Shown in pieces: positions 55,362 to 64,000 of a stretch of DNA of 64,000 nucleotides. Numbering within the stretch: position 1 is the first letter of the stretch; each line of letters begins with the position of its first letter. Both the position numbers and the translations under genes were made by a program. The stretch comes from Oceanipulchritudo coccoides. Its GTDB lineage: Bacteria > Verrucomicrobiota > Verrucomicrobiia > Opitutales > Oceanipulchritudinaceae. The notes beneath the pieces are model-generated. The model did no database searches. It was not told the origin of the DNA and saw only the letters and a list, made by a program, of their open reading frames with translations. The stretch is taken from contig NZ_JAAGNX010000001.1 in assembly GCF_010500615.1 (NCBI RefSeq), positions 620,001 through 684,000 of the forward strand, in the 5' to 3' direction.

Positions 55362-55400
55362 AATGATATTGAATGATCTGAGTGATGAATTGTCACGATA

Positions 55401-56216
55401 TTAACCGAATCGTCCGGTGATGTAGGCCTCGGTCTGGGAATTCTTAGGTTTGAAGAAAATGTCTTCAGTGGTGCCGTACTCAATCAACTTCCCAAGATAG
55501 AAGAAGGCCGTATTGTCCGAGACACGGGCGGCTTGCTGCATGTTATGGGTCACGATAACAATTGTGTAGTGATTTTTTAACTCGTTAATGAGTTCCTCGA
55601 TTTTCCCGGTGGCAATCGGGTCGAGAGCGGAACACGGTTCATCCATGAGGATGACCTCGGGCTGGTTGGCAATGGCCCGGGCGATACAGAGCCGTTGCAT
55701 CTGGCCGCCTGAGAGACCGAGGGCGCTTTCATTGAGCCTGTCCTTCACCTCATCCCACAGGGCCGCTCCCTTGAGGCTAGTCTCGACAATTTCATCCAGC
55801 TCGGACTTTTTGTTTCTTCCCGAAACCCGGAGGCTGTAGATCACATTCTCGTAAATGGATTTTGGGAACGGATTGGATTTCTGGAAGACCATACCGATGC
55901 GCTTGCGCAGGGAAATGACTTCCGTGAGGGGATCGAAAACGCTGTGTCCATTGACCAGGATATCGCCCTCATGGCGGACACCATCGATGAGGTCATTCAT
56001 ACGGTTGATGCTCCGCAGCAAGGTGGATTTCCCGCAACCGGAAGGACCAATGAAGGCCGTGACCTGTTCCTTCGGGATATCAAACTGCAGATTGTGCAGG
56101 GCCTGGCTTGCTCCGTAGAAAAAGTTAAAGTCCCGAATCTGAATGTAGGATTCGTCTGCTAATGCTCCGTTCGCCTGGTTGGCTTTGGGGGAATCGACTG
56201 CTGGTGCTGTGCTCAT
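55401..56216 (-). CDS. pstB: Phosphate ABC transporter ATPase PstB
   Basis: From the ATG at 56216, 271 residues. Walker A is GPSGCGKST, the signature [14 protein letters not shown], and Walker [13 protein letters not shown], followed by the [12 protein letters not shown] switch region, as in all PstB proteins. It powers phosphate uptake through PstC and PstA. The N-terminal ~25 residues are a variable Ala/Pro-rich extension. Confidence 0.97.
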   Translation of the reverse strand: MSTAPAVDSPKANQANGALADESYIQIRDFNFFYGASQALHNLQFDIPKEQVTAFIGPSGCGKSTLLRSINRMNDLIDGVRHEGDILVNGHSVFDPLTEVISLRKRIGMVFQKSNPFPKSIYENVIYSLRVSGRNKKSELDEIVETSLKGAALWDEVKDRLNESALGLSGGQMQRLCIARAIANQPEVILMDEPCSALDPIATGKIEELINELKNHYTIVIVTHNMQQAARVSDNTAFFYLGKLIEYGTTEDIFFKPKNSQTEAYITGRFG

Positions 56217-56249
56217 GGGCAAATTCTGTCAGGTTGAATTGCTGGAAGA

Positions 56250-57920
56250 TTAAAAGGTGCTCGTCTTGAATTTTTTGCGCAAGTGGTTGCGAATCAGGAC
56301 TGCACCGAGGTTAAGGACGATCACGAGAAGGATCAAAAGGAAGGTGGTGGCGAAGACCATGGGCCTTGCGGCTTCAGAGTCGGGCGATTGGAAACCGAGA
56401 TCGTATATGTGAAACCCGAGGTGCATGAATTTTCGTTCAAAGTGGAAGAACGGGAATTGCCCGTCGATGGGGAGACTGGGAGCGAGCTTTACGACGCCGA
56501 CAATCATCAGCGGGGCGACCTCACCGGCACCACGCGCCATGGCGAGGATCAGGCCTGTCAGGATTCCCGGGGCGGAGGCCGGAAGAACAATCCGTTGGAT
56601 CGTCTGCCATTTTGAGGCCCCGCAGGCGAGGCTGGCCTCACGGGCTCCCCGCGGCACCGCAGCAAGGGCTTCCTCGGTGGAGACAACCACGACCGGCACG
56701 GTCATCAGGGCAAGGGTGAGGGAGGCCCAGAGGATTCCACCGGTGCCGAAGGTTGCGGTTGGGAGCCGATCCGAGAAGAAAAGCTGATCTATGGATCCGC
56801 CGACAAAATATACGAAGAACCCAAGCCCGAAGACGCCATAGACGATGGAAGGAACACCGGCGAGGTTGTTGACGGCGATGCGCACGCTTTGAACAAATGG
56901 GCCCTGCTTGGCATACTCCCGCAGGTAAATGGCGGCAATGACGCCGAAGGGCATGACAGCCGCGCTCATGAGCACAGTCATGACAAAGGTTCCGAAGATG
57001 GCGGGAAAAATCCCGCCCTCGGTATTTGCCTCGCGGGGGCGTTCACTGAGGAAGGCCCAGATATGTTTAAAGAAGTAGGAGACCTTTGCCGCGAAAGTCA
57101 TTTCGTTGGGCCGGTAAGCCCCGAGGATATTGCCAATGGCTTGCGATCGGAGTTGTCCCGTTGGCAACCGGTACTCCACTTGCCCGGCTTCCTGCAGGTT
57201 GCGCAGCTCGCGGGCCTCAGCGGCGAGTACCTGGAATTCCTCTTCCAGGGTTTTCAGCTGGGTTTCGATCTTAGAATATTGAGCTGGATCAACATCGCCT
57301 CCATCCGCCTCCTGGCGCTCAAGGTGCCGGCGCTGCAGTTTCAGGCGGTTTACCTTCTGGTTGATGCTACCAATTTCCTTCTTTTCCAGCTGATTGATTT
57401 CCTTGAATCGTTCCCGCACATTGGAAATTTCCATTTCGAATGCCTGCCAGAAGATGTCCTCATCGGCCCGGATCTCTTCGCCTGCAACCGTTTTCAGGGC
57501 GACTGGATAAAAGATGGCATTGCCGTATTCCATGCGCTCAGCAACGACGACAGAGGCGGGATACTCGATCTTTTCAATATCCCCCGCGTCAATATACTTG
57601 AACATGCCACCGTAGACATCCTTGTTGCCCGTGAAGAGCTGCCATTCCTCCACCTCGCGTTTCAGGCTGGTCTGCTTCTTGATGATGGGCCCGGCAATCT
57701 TGTTCGAGTCGCCAATGCGGAACGCAGAATCCTCACGTAGTGTAATTTCCGCTACTTTTTTCGGCCAGAAGACGGTGATCCCCTCCCAGAAAATAAGCCC
57801 CATCAGGCAGACGACCATGAGGACACCCATCGCCAGGCCAGCCGAGCTGAGCCAGACCAGGGCCTCCCCCTTGGGCCGGTCGTCGACCGGGCGAGTCTTT
57901 GCTGGATTTGTCTCTTCCAT
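56250..57920 (-). CDS. pstA: Phosphate ABC transporter permease PstA (long form)
   Basis: A 556-residue permease, almost twice the size of E. coli PstA. A single helix near residues 27-50 is followed by a ~250-residue extra region with a coiled coil (about 160-245). The standard six-helix permease domain lies in the last ~260 residues, with the EAA-type loop RGAREASLACGASKWQTI. It imports phosphate with PstC. Its start is two bases from the pstC stop, so the genes are coupled. Confidence 0.93.
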   Translation of the reverse strand: MEETNPAKTRPVDDRPKGEALVWLSSAGLAMGVLMVVCLMGLIFWEGITVFWPKKVAEITLREDSAFRIGDSNKIAGPIIKKQTSLKREVEEWQLFTGNKDVYGGMFKYIDAGDIEKIEYPASVVVAERMEYGNAIFYPVALKTVAGEEIRADEDIFWQAFEMEISNVRERFKEINQLEKKEIGSINQKVNRLKLQRRHLERQEADGGDVDPAQYSKIETQLKTLEEEFQVLAAEARELRNLQEAGQVEYRLPTGQLRSQAIGNILGAYRPNEMTFAAKVSYFFKHIWAFLSERPREANTEGGIFPAIFGTFVMTVLMSAAVMPFGVIAAIYLREYAKQGPFVQSVRIAVNNLAGVPSIVYGVFGLGFFVYFVGGSIDQLFFSDRLPTATFGTGGILWASLTLALMTVPVVVVSTEEALAAVPRGAREASLACGASKWQTIQRIVLPASAPGILTGLILAMARGAGEVAPLMIVGVVKLAPSLPIDGQFPFFHFERKFMHLGFHIYDLGFQSPDSEAARPMVFATTFLLILLVIVLNLGAVLIRNHLRKKFKTSTF

Positions 57921-57922
57921 GG

Positions 57923-60232
57923 TTAGCTGATGACCTTGTAGCGGTTGCGCAGACGCGTCCGCATGATCTCGGCGATTGTGTTAACGGCAAAGGTCAGGAT
58001 AAAGAGCACGAAAGCTCCAAGAAAAAGGGTGCGATAAAGGGTGCCACCGTGGGGTGCCTCGGGTAGCTCGACAGCGATGTTGGCGGAAAGGGTGCGCATC
58101 CCGGAGAAGATATCAAAGTCGAGGATGGGGGTGTTTCCGGTGGCCATGACAACAATCATGGTTTCCCCGACGGCGCGGCCGAGGCCGATCATGAACGCGG
58201 AGAAAATACCGGCCGAGGCGGTTGGGAGGATGATTCGTGCGGTGGTCTGCCAGCGGCTGGCCCCGAGGGCAAGGGATCCCGAGACGAGGGAAGGCGGCAC
58301 GGCCGATATGGCGTCTTCAGCAATCGTGTAAATGATCGGAATGACGGCAAATCCCATGATGAAGCCGACGACGAGGGAATTGCGCTGCTGGAACTGGTTG
58401 CCGGTCCAAGCCTCCCACCAGAGGCGGAAGTCACCCACGGTCTGGCCGGTGGCCGGATCGGTGTAACGGAAGGCGAGAGATTCAAACAAGGGCCCCAAGT
58501 GCCAGGCAAGAACGCCAACGATGACAATCAGGGGAACGAAAATGACAAACTCCCAGCCCATGGGAATAAGAACACGAATCCGGATGGGGAAGAGATTCCA
58601 CACGTATCCGACCAAGACCGCTGAAAGTGGAATCAGGCTCATGATCAGTAAGACCGAAGGAACTCGATCCTCGATCAGTGGGGCGAGCCAGAGAGCGGCA
58701 AGGAAGCCCAAGACCACGGAGGGGAGGGAGGCCATGATTTCAATACTCGGCTTGATAACGCGCTTGAGGCCCGGATTGAGAAACTGGGAGGTGTAAATGG
58801 CGGCGAGGATGGCGATGGGAATCGCGAAGATCATCGCATAAAAGGTGCCCTTCAAAGAACCGACAATGAGGGGAATCAGGGAAAGCTTTGGTTCAAAATC
58901 GTCAGTACCGCCGGTGGATTGCCAGATGTATTGTGGCTCGTCTTGTCCTTCATACCAGATTTTCCCGAAGAAGGCCTTGAACCCAGCTTCAGGGTGTGGA
59001 TCGGAAAGCGTGTAAAAGTGGAGCGTTCCCTGTGGATCCACCCCAACGATTTTGTCGAATTTACTCCCGATCAGCACATGCTTCAGGGGTTGCTCAAGCT
59101 CGGCTTCCCAACGGATTTCCTCCGTCGTGGAATAGCGAAGGGAGAGCCGGGTATTATTCCCGATCAGGAAAGCCTTGTTACGCATGCTGGCGGCGTATTC
59201 GGAGGCGCCACCGGGGAAGGGTTCGAATTCCTTGGTCTGCGCGTAGAGGCGCTCTCCGGTGTCAGCGGAACGATAGAGGCTGTAAATCAAGTGATCCCCG
59301 TTTTTCGAAGTAAAGGACAGGGATACCTTGCCCTGGATGTAATCCATGGAGCGGATCCGGGCCCCGGACGATTGAAAGGGGGAAAAGCTCTGCCGGAGTT
59401 CCCATTGGCTGCCGTTTGCCTTCAAATAATGAATGCCGTCCTCAGCCGTGCGGACGACGAGCGATTCGGCACCAGCGCCAACAAGGATTTGAACGGGCGT
59501 GCCGGGGATTTCCGCGGCAAGGCTGGATTTCTTGTCGAGTTTGAATCCGGATGCCCCGAAAAGACTGCGCTTCTGCTTCAGGGAGACGACAGATACTTCC
59601 AATGACCCATCTTTTGACTGAACAATCCCGGCAATTGTTTTTCGGGTTTCACTGAGAAAAACATCCAAGTCGATGATGCTGCCATCGCTGTCTCCCAGTT
59701 TCTGGGGCTTGTCCCATTCAACAGAGGCGGCAATTGTGCGGCTTCCGTCATCGGCAAATTGCGGCCGGTACTTGATGTCGGCAAGGACGTATTGGCCGTT
59801 GGACAGGCCGAAAGCGATGCTTTGCAGGGACTGCTGGTAGACCGAGCTGGTGATAGACACATCCTCGGGAAGCTCCGCCTCTGCAGTCTTGGAGCGTCCG
59901 GCGCCGGTGGTGTCGATGAAGGTCAGGTTTCCGCTGGCATCCGCGACAAAGGGTAGCTCGGCCCATTCATCCATTCCTGCGAGGATGACGTTTTCGACAC
60001 CGGTGGAGATTTCCCGTTCGGCCTCGACCTCTGCGCCTTTGAAGAGCGGGATAATTTCCGCGAGGATGAAGAAGAAAATCCCGAAGATCGCGAAAATGAC
60101 CGATAATCCGCCGAAGAAGATGAACCGGGTCATAAAGCTGTCCAGACGAAGGGTCGCCTTGGAGACACGAAACCGGCCCGGGTCTGGAGCCCGGGACCGG
60201 CCGTGTGAAGTGTTTGAGAGTTCCTTGCCCAT
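57923..60232 (-). CDS. pstC: Phosphate ABC transporter permease PstC (long form)
   Basis: From the ATG at 60232, 769 residues. One N-terminal helix (about 38-60) is followed by a ~370-residue periplasmic region of repeated beta strands, and then the six-helix permease domain with the EAA loop SLALGASRWQTTARI. Long PstC proteins of this sort occur in several marine Gram-negative groups. The periplasmic part may dock PstS or sense a ligand. Confidence 0.93.
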   Translation of the reverse strand: MGKELSNTSHGRSRAPDPGRFRVSKATLRLDSFMTRFIFFGGLSVIFAIFGIFFFILAEIIPLFKGAEVEAEREISTGVENVILAGMDEWAELPFVADASGNLTFIDTTGAGRSKTAEAELPEDVSITSSVYQQSLQSIAFGLSNGQYVLADIKYRPQFADDGSRTIAASVEWDKPQKLGDSDGSIIDLDVFLSETRKTIAGIVQSKDGSLEVSVVSLKQKRSLFGASGFKLDKKSSLAAEIPGTPVQILVGAGAESLVVRTAEDGIHYLKANGSQWELRQSFSPFQSSGARIRSMDYIQGKVSLSFTSKNGDHLIYSLYRSADTGERLYAQTKEFEPFPGGASEYAASMRNKAFLIGNNTRLSLRYSTTEEIRWEAELEQPLKHVLIGSKFDKIVGVDPQGTLHFYTLSDPHPEAGFKAFFGKIWYEGQDEPQYIWQSTGGTDDFEPKLSLIPLIVGSLKGTFYAMIFAIPIAILAAIYTSQFLNPGLKRVIKPSIEIMASLPSVVLGFLAALWLAPLIEDRVPSVLLIMSLIPLSAVLVGYVWNLFPIRIRVLIPMGWEFVIFVPLIVIVGVLAWHLGPLFESLAFRYTDPATGQTVGDFRLWWEAWTGNQFQQRNSLVVGFIMGFAVIPIIYTIAEDAISAVPPSLVSGSLALGASRWQTTARIILPTASAGIFSAFMIGLGRAVGETMIVVMATGNTPILDFDIFSGMRTLSANIAVELPEAPHGGTLYRTLFLGAFVLFILTFAVNTIAEIMRTRLRNRYKVIS

Positions 60233-60294
60233 TGAAATCAATGAATCAGTCGAAAAGCTGGCAGGTTTGTCTGCCGATGGGCAAAAGGGAGACC

Positions 60295-61257
60295 TTAATT
60301 TTCCAGCGCGTCAATATATTGCTCGGCAATCTCCGCCGGAAGCGGGTAGTAGCCGTCCTTGACGACGATTTCCTGTCCCTGCTTGGAAAGGACAAACTTA
60401 AGGAATTCCTTCGTCAGGGTGTCCAGATCCTCCACCGGGTTGCGATTGATGTAGATGTAGAGCAGACGGGCCAGAGGATAGTCGCCCGAAATACAATTTT
60501 CCGCGGTGGGTTCATAGAGATCTCCGTCATCCGAGGAAATGGGAAGGACGCGTACCCCGGAAGTCCGGTATCCGATTCCCGAGTAGCCGATCCCGTAGAT
60601 ATCGCTGGAGACGCCTTGGACAACGGCTGATGAGCCGGGCTGTTCCTTGACACTGGACTTGAAATCGCCCTTTCCGAGCGCGACTGACTTGAAAAACCCA
60701 TAAGTGCCGGAGGCGCTGTTACGGCCATAAATGGAGATACTCCGCGGTGCCCATGAGTCTTCCATTCCAAGCTGGCCCCATGTCTCGATCGGATCGCCGC
60801 CGAACTTGAGGGTGCTTGAGAAGATCGAGTCCAGTTGCTTCAGGCTCATGCCCTTGATCGGGTTGTCCTTGTGGACGTAGACCGCGAGGGCGTCCAGGGA
60901 AACCCCGATCTGGAATGGCTTGTAGCCAAAGCGAGCCTCGAACTTGTCGATTTCAGTCTGCTTCATGGCGCGGCTCATCGGGCCTAGCTGTCCCGTTCCT
61001 TCAATCAGGGCGGGTGGGGCGGTAGAGGAGCCCTTTCCCTCGATCTGAATATGCACATTCGGATAGATGGCTTGGAAGGATTCCGCCCAGAGAGTCATCA
61101 AGTTGTTCAGGGTGTCCGAACCGATTGAGTTCAGGTTGCCGGATACGCCTGAAACAGGTTGGTAGACCGGCAGATTGGGATCGAGGTCGGCCTTGGCCGT
61201 GGTCAGCAACCCAATGCTGGCAATGGACAGGGCAAGAAGGCGTTTTGTATTTTTCAT
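60295..61257 (-). CDS. pstS: Phosphate-binding protein PstS
   Basis: From the ATG at 61257, 320 residues with a signal peptide (cleaved near TTAKA). The phosphate-binding blocks SIGSDTLNN, KGSSTAPPAL, PMSRAMKQ and NSASGTYGFF match the PBP-like PstS family. It delivers phosphate to PstC/PstA. The frame stays open to 61338, but this extra part has no signal sequence features. It lies 22 bases after the porin gene. Confidence 0.94.
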   Translation of the reverse strand: MKNTKRLLALSIASIGLLTTAKADLDPNLPVYQPVSGVSGNLNSIGSDTLNNLMTLWAESFQAIYPNVHIQIEGKGSSTAPPALIEGTGQLGPMSRAMKQTEIDKFEARFGYKPFQIGVSLDALAVYVHKDNPIKGMSLKQLDSIFSSTLKFGGDPIETWGQLGMEDSWAPRSISIYGRNSASGTYGFFKSVALGKGDFKSSVKEQPGSSAVVQGVSSDIYGIGYSGIGYRTSGVRVLPISSDDGDLYEPTAENCISGDYPLARLLYIYINRNPVEDLDTLTKEFLKFVLSKQGQEIVVKDGYYPLPAEIAEQYIDALEN

Positions 61258-61279
61258 ATTTTTGCTTCGTTCAGGTTGG

Positions 61280-62416
61280 TTACCAGGAGATGCGGATGGC
61301 CGATGTAAATCCGATGCCGCTGTATTCGCCGCCATCATTTGCGCCGTCTTCGGCGTCTGTGAATTGGATACCGTTCTGCCACTTGAGCTTGTGCCCGTAG
61401 AAGTAGGTATTCAAGCCGAGGTAGAACTCCTTGATCCGGTCGGCTTTGCCGCCCACAAGCTTCTTCTCGTAGCGGTTCAAGGAAAGTCCATTATCGTTTG
61501 TGCTGGAGAGATAATTGTAGCTTGCGACGACCTGGAAGGTGTCGTTCAGATCGACGAAAGGCATGATCTGGAAGCCCCAGATGCTGTTGCCGTTAAAGTC
61601 CTTGCCGTTGGTCATGTCTGCCCGCATGTGATAGCGACCGTTGTCGTATTGGCCATTCAGCGAGATGACCTGCTTGAGGGACTTTGTGCCAACGCTGTCC
61701 GATTCGTCATTGTAGACGTAATCCAACCGCAGCAGGGCAGTATCCACATCCAGCTTATCCCCGAAATCATATCCGATCGAAAAGAGGAGGAAGAATCGTT
61801 CCTCGGCGAAGTTCTCGAATTCCTTGCTGGCATCGTTGGAGAAGACCCCGGCCTTGTAGGACAACTTGTCCTTTTTTCCGGAGAGGCTGGCGCCTACGAA
61901 GTATTCACGGGTGAACCACAGGTTGTTGCTGAGGCCGCTGCGCTCGGTGGTGATCAACCGCTTCGAGGAGGTGGCGCCATCCATCGTGAATCCTGCACTC
62001 TGCTTGCCCAGCTTGATCGACAAGCCGTTCGGCAGTTTGAAGCCGAGGTAGGCGTCGGTCAGGCCATCGTAGGCAGGGTCTGTGTTTTCCAAGTCAAAGT
62101 TGCCTTCGACATGTACCGTAAAGTTGTTCAGGACCGTTGCCTTGAAGCCGGCCCGGGCGCGGCGCCACACCGTATCGTCCCAGGAGCCTGTATCATCCTC
62201 GTCATAATAGGCGTAATCATACTGCAGACGGCCTGTGAAGGCGATCTTCTGAATGAACTCATTGTCCTCGTTTGAGTACAGTTTGGAATAGCCCCAAATG
62301 TTATCGTAGGTTTCTTCCATACTGGAAGCGGAAGTTTCTTCCGCGGCGTTGAGCGACAGGCTGAGGAAGCTGGCCGCGAGCAGGGTTGATGTCAGTTTGA
62401 GCATGTGTGTATTCAT
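61280..62416 (-). CDS. Phosphate-selective-type porin (OprP/OprO-like)
   Basis: A 378-residue outer membrane protein with a signal peptide (cleaved near SLNAAEE). The mature part is a run of alternating beta strands (for example FTVHVEGNFDLENTDPAY, LSIKLGKQSAGF) ending in a terminal SW/RISW motif that suits Bam-dependent insertion. It matches the porin O/P family, which takes up phosphate and polyphosphate. It leads the pst operon, so phosphate crosses both membranes through one set. Confidence 0.88.
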   Translation of the reverse strand: MNTHMLKLTSTLLAASFLSLSLNAAEETSASSMEETYDNIWGYSKLYSNEDNEFIQKIAFTGRLQYDYAYYDEDDTGSWDDTVWRRARAGFKATVLNNFTVHVEGNFDLENTDPAYDGLTDAYLGFKLPNGLSIKLGKQSAGFTMDGATSSKRLITTERSGLSNNLWFTREYFVGASLSGKKDKLSYKAGVFSNDASKEFENFAEERFFLLFSIGYDFGDKLDVDTALLRLDYVYNDESDSVGTKSLKQVISLNGQYDNGRYHMRADMTNGKDFNGNSIWGFQIMPFVDLNDTFQVVASYNYLSSTNDNGLSLNRYEKKLVGGKADRIKEFYLGLNTYFYGHKLKWQNGIQFTDAEDGANDGGEYSGIGFTSAIRISW

Positions 62417-62545
62417 TTGGTTTGAAAGTCAGGAGTTCGAGTGCAGTCCCGGGTTTAGATCAATCGCCGCCCAAAATCCGGCTGAACGGAATCAAGGCAA
62501 CCGCAATATCCATTCCCCGGGCACATTTAACGAGTCCGCCATAAT

Positions 62546-62563
62546 CGTAACCTGGCTGTAACA
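62546..62563. promoter_or_regulatory. Candidate Pho box between the porin and PLD genes
   Basis: Two similar units, CGTAACC (62546-62552) and TGTAACA (62557-62563), are spaced by 11 bases, the repeat length of PhoB sites. They lie between the divergent porin-pst operon and the PLD-family gene. The match to the E. coli consensus is partial, so this is a candidate only. Confidence 0.35.
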
Positions 62564-62608
62564 TTCGGCTTTGCCTTTTCCTTAACATTCTCTATCCAAC
62601 GGTTCATC

Positions 62609-64000
62609 ATGCCTGCTCAAACCAAGAAATGCCGTGCCTCTCTCCGTATTTCTACAGGGACCTTTCTCAGCCTGTTTCTCGCCGGTTGTGCTACGCTGAA
62701 ACCAGTGGAATTGCCTGAATCCTATGCAACACCACCTTCCAGTGCCGCTTTGTGGACGTCCATTGAGCAAATCCGTGCCGATGACTGGATTCACTTGTTA
62801 AATGAAGGGGATGAGGCAATCGAGTGGCGGTTGCGGGCAATTGATAGCGCGATGGAGTCGATTGATCTCCAAACATTCCTGTGGGATGACGATTCGGTTG
62901 GATTGTCTGTCCTGCGGCATCTGTTTGATGCGGCTGACCGGGGTGTGCGGGTGCGCCTTTTGCTCGACGATACATTCACGAGCTCGCATGCGGAGGAAAT
63001 CTGGAATATCGATCATCATCCAAATATTGAATATCGCATTTATAATCCCTTTCGGCGTCGTTACGACAGCGTCGTTGTGCGCCAGCTCATGAATCTGGGC
63101 GAGTTTGGCCGCCTTGATCACCGCATGCACAACAAGGCCCTCATTGTAGACAACCGCGTTGCTATCATGGGAGGGCGCAATCTGGCCAACGAGTATTTCG
63201 GGGCGCATGAGAAGGCCAATTTCAGGGATTTGGAGCTGCTTCTCGGGGGACCTCATGTGACCACCCTGAGTGACACTTTTGACAATTTCTGGAACAACAA
63301 TTGGAGCTTCCCGGAAGACTTGTTGATCGAGGAACGGCGCGGCGGCCTTTCACCTGACGAATACGCCCAATGGGTCAAGGTGACTGCGAAGCGGATATTG
63401 GATGAGGACGCCGGTCAGCGCATCCTCGCCTGGAGGGAAATCGCGGAGAACGCTTTCACTGGGGAGGTCGTGCTTCTGGCAGATGAACCTGCGCCCGATA
63501 ATCCGAAGTTGGCAGACGAGCTTCCCGTGCAATTATCCACGGAATTGATGAAGCTATTCGATCAGGCCAGGGAGGAACTTATCCTCATATCCGCATACTT
63601 TGTCCCCACGCAGGAAATGGAAGCGGCCATTGAACGAGCTGAGAAGCGCGGGGTACAGGTCCGGATCCTCACCAACTCTATCCGATCCAATAACCATCTC
63701 GCGGCACACAGTGTCTACCGGAAGCATATCCACCGGCTGATTCAGCATGGTGCCGATTTGCATGAGGTCCGCGCGCTCGCGAAGGATCGGCATGTGTACA
63801 TGCAGATGCCCGTGGACACCAAGCACCTTGGACTGCATGCCAAATTCATCCTGATCGACGATTATCTTTCGATGATTGGAAGCGCTAATCTCGATCCCCG
63901 GTCCCTCCGTCTCAATACCGAGATGGCCCTGCTGATTCGAAGCAAGGAGCTCAACCAGAAGCTTCGGGAGCTCATTCAGGTGGATTTTCATTTGCGAAAC
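62609..64000 (+). CDS. Phospholipase D-family lipoprotein (partial, C-terminus beyond window)
   Basis: At least 464 residues and still open at the window end. The lipobox SLFLAGC marks a lipoprotein. Two HKD motifs are complete: HNKALIVD (about 186-193) and HAKFILID (about 412-419), each with the GG/GS that follows (MGGRN, IGSANLDPRS). This is the layout of cardiolipin synthases and related phosphatidyltransferases, but the lipid anchor suggests action at the outer or periplasmic side. It is divergent from the phosphate operon. Confidence 0.88.
   Translation, partial: MPAQTKKCRASLRISTGTFLSLFLAGCATLKPVELPESYATPPSSAALWTSIEQIRADDWIHLLNEGDEAIEWRLRAIDSAMESIDLQTFLWDDDSVGLSVLRHLFDAADRGVRVRLLLDDTFTSSHAEEIWNIDHHPNIEYRIYNPFRRRYDSVVVRQLMNLGEFGRLDHRMHNKALIVDNRVAIMGGRNLANEYFGAHEKANFRDLELLLGGPHVTTLSDTFDNFWNNNWSFPEDLLIEERRGGLSPDEYAQWVKVTAKRILDEDAGQRILAWREIAENAFTGEVVLLADEPAPDNPKLADELPVQLSTELMKLFDQAREELILISAYFVPTQEMEAAIERAEKRGVQVRILTNSIRSNNHLAAHSVYRKHIHRLIQHGADLHEVRALAKDRHVYMQMPVDTKHLGLHAKFILIDDYLSMIGSANLDPRSLRLNTEMALLIRSKELNQKLRELIQVDFHLRN

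Overview
The window is a gene-dense bacterial chromosome segment. No gap between genes exceeds about 300 bases, and I saw no rRNA, tRNA, CRISPR array, insertion sequence or prophage. The content points to a Gram-negative, diderm, probably marine member of the Verrucomicrobiota, most likely Opitutae-like. This is inferred from a TonB-dependent receptor, a phosphate-type porin, a Pal lipoprotein, KpsF, a meso-diaminopimelate-type MurE, very large PstA and PstC proteins, and a secreted hydrolase carrying the 'SSNDLLNW' type module common in that phylum. Many genes lack a clear Shine-Dalgarno sequence, so several starts are judgement calls and are flagged.

Layout. 1-4.2 kb: a DUF58/MoxR pair (minus) and an O-antigen-ligase-like protein with TPRs. 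4.2-9.1 kb: mdh, carA and a large secreted glycoside hydrolase. 9.2-15.2 kb: an ArsR regulator divergent from a lysine 2,3-aminomutase, with a perfect palindrome between them, then a probable thiamine-salvage set: thiamine pyrophosphokinase, a sodium:solute symporter, and a TonB receptor controlled by a TPP riboswitch. 15.3-22.7 kb: housekeeping genes (HAD phosphatase, rhomboid protease, dCMP deaminase-like enzyme, YqgE, thioredoxin), a GT4 glycosyltransferase coupled to a GH13_18 phosphorylase, Pal and a NarL-type regulator. 22.8-30.3 kb: one long collinear run: obg, two consecutive receiver proteins whose NtrC-type AAA domains have decayed, a free-standing MshEN-like protein, a PilB/GspE ATPase, and murE.

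30.3-42.3 kb: an arginyltransferase-like protein, gltBD, a Ski2-like helicase coupled to an orphan Opp/Dpp-type ABC ATPase, dps and kpsF. 42.4-48.5 kb: a tightly packed run (LysM lipoprotein, cysteine desulfurase, recF, TauE-like permease, ruvC), then rpsB-tsf with a strong terminator. 48.5-54.6 kb: a CPBP protease, a polyprenyl diphosphate synthase, an ECF sigma factor with a membrane-anchored partner and an HtrA-PDZ protein that has lost its catalytic triad, an unknown gene, a DUF374 acyltransferase, and a protein joining a histone-H1-like lysine tail to a small beta domain. 54.7-62.4 kb: a full phosphate-uptake set on the minus strand (porin, pstS, pstC, pstA, pstB, phoU). Divergent to it is a lipoprotein phospholipase-D-family gene that runs off the window end.

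The best candidates for under-described biology are the degenerate NtrC/MshEN/PilB module (23.8-28.8 kb), the sigma factor-HtrA pseudoprotease operon (50.4-52.8 kb), the histone-tail fusion (54.1-54.6 kb) and the thiamine-salvage locus (10.8-15.2 kb). All functional statements are inferences from family features visible in the sequence; no database search was run.
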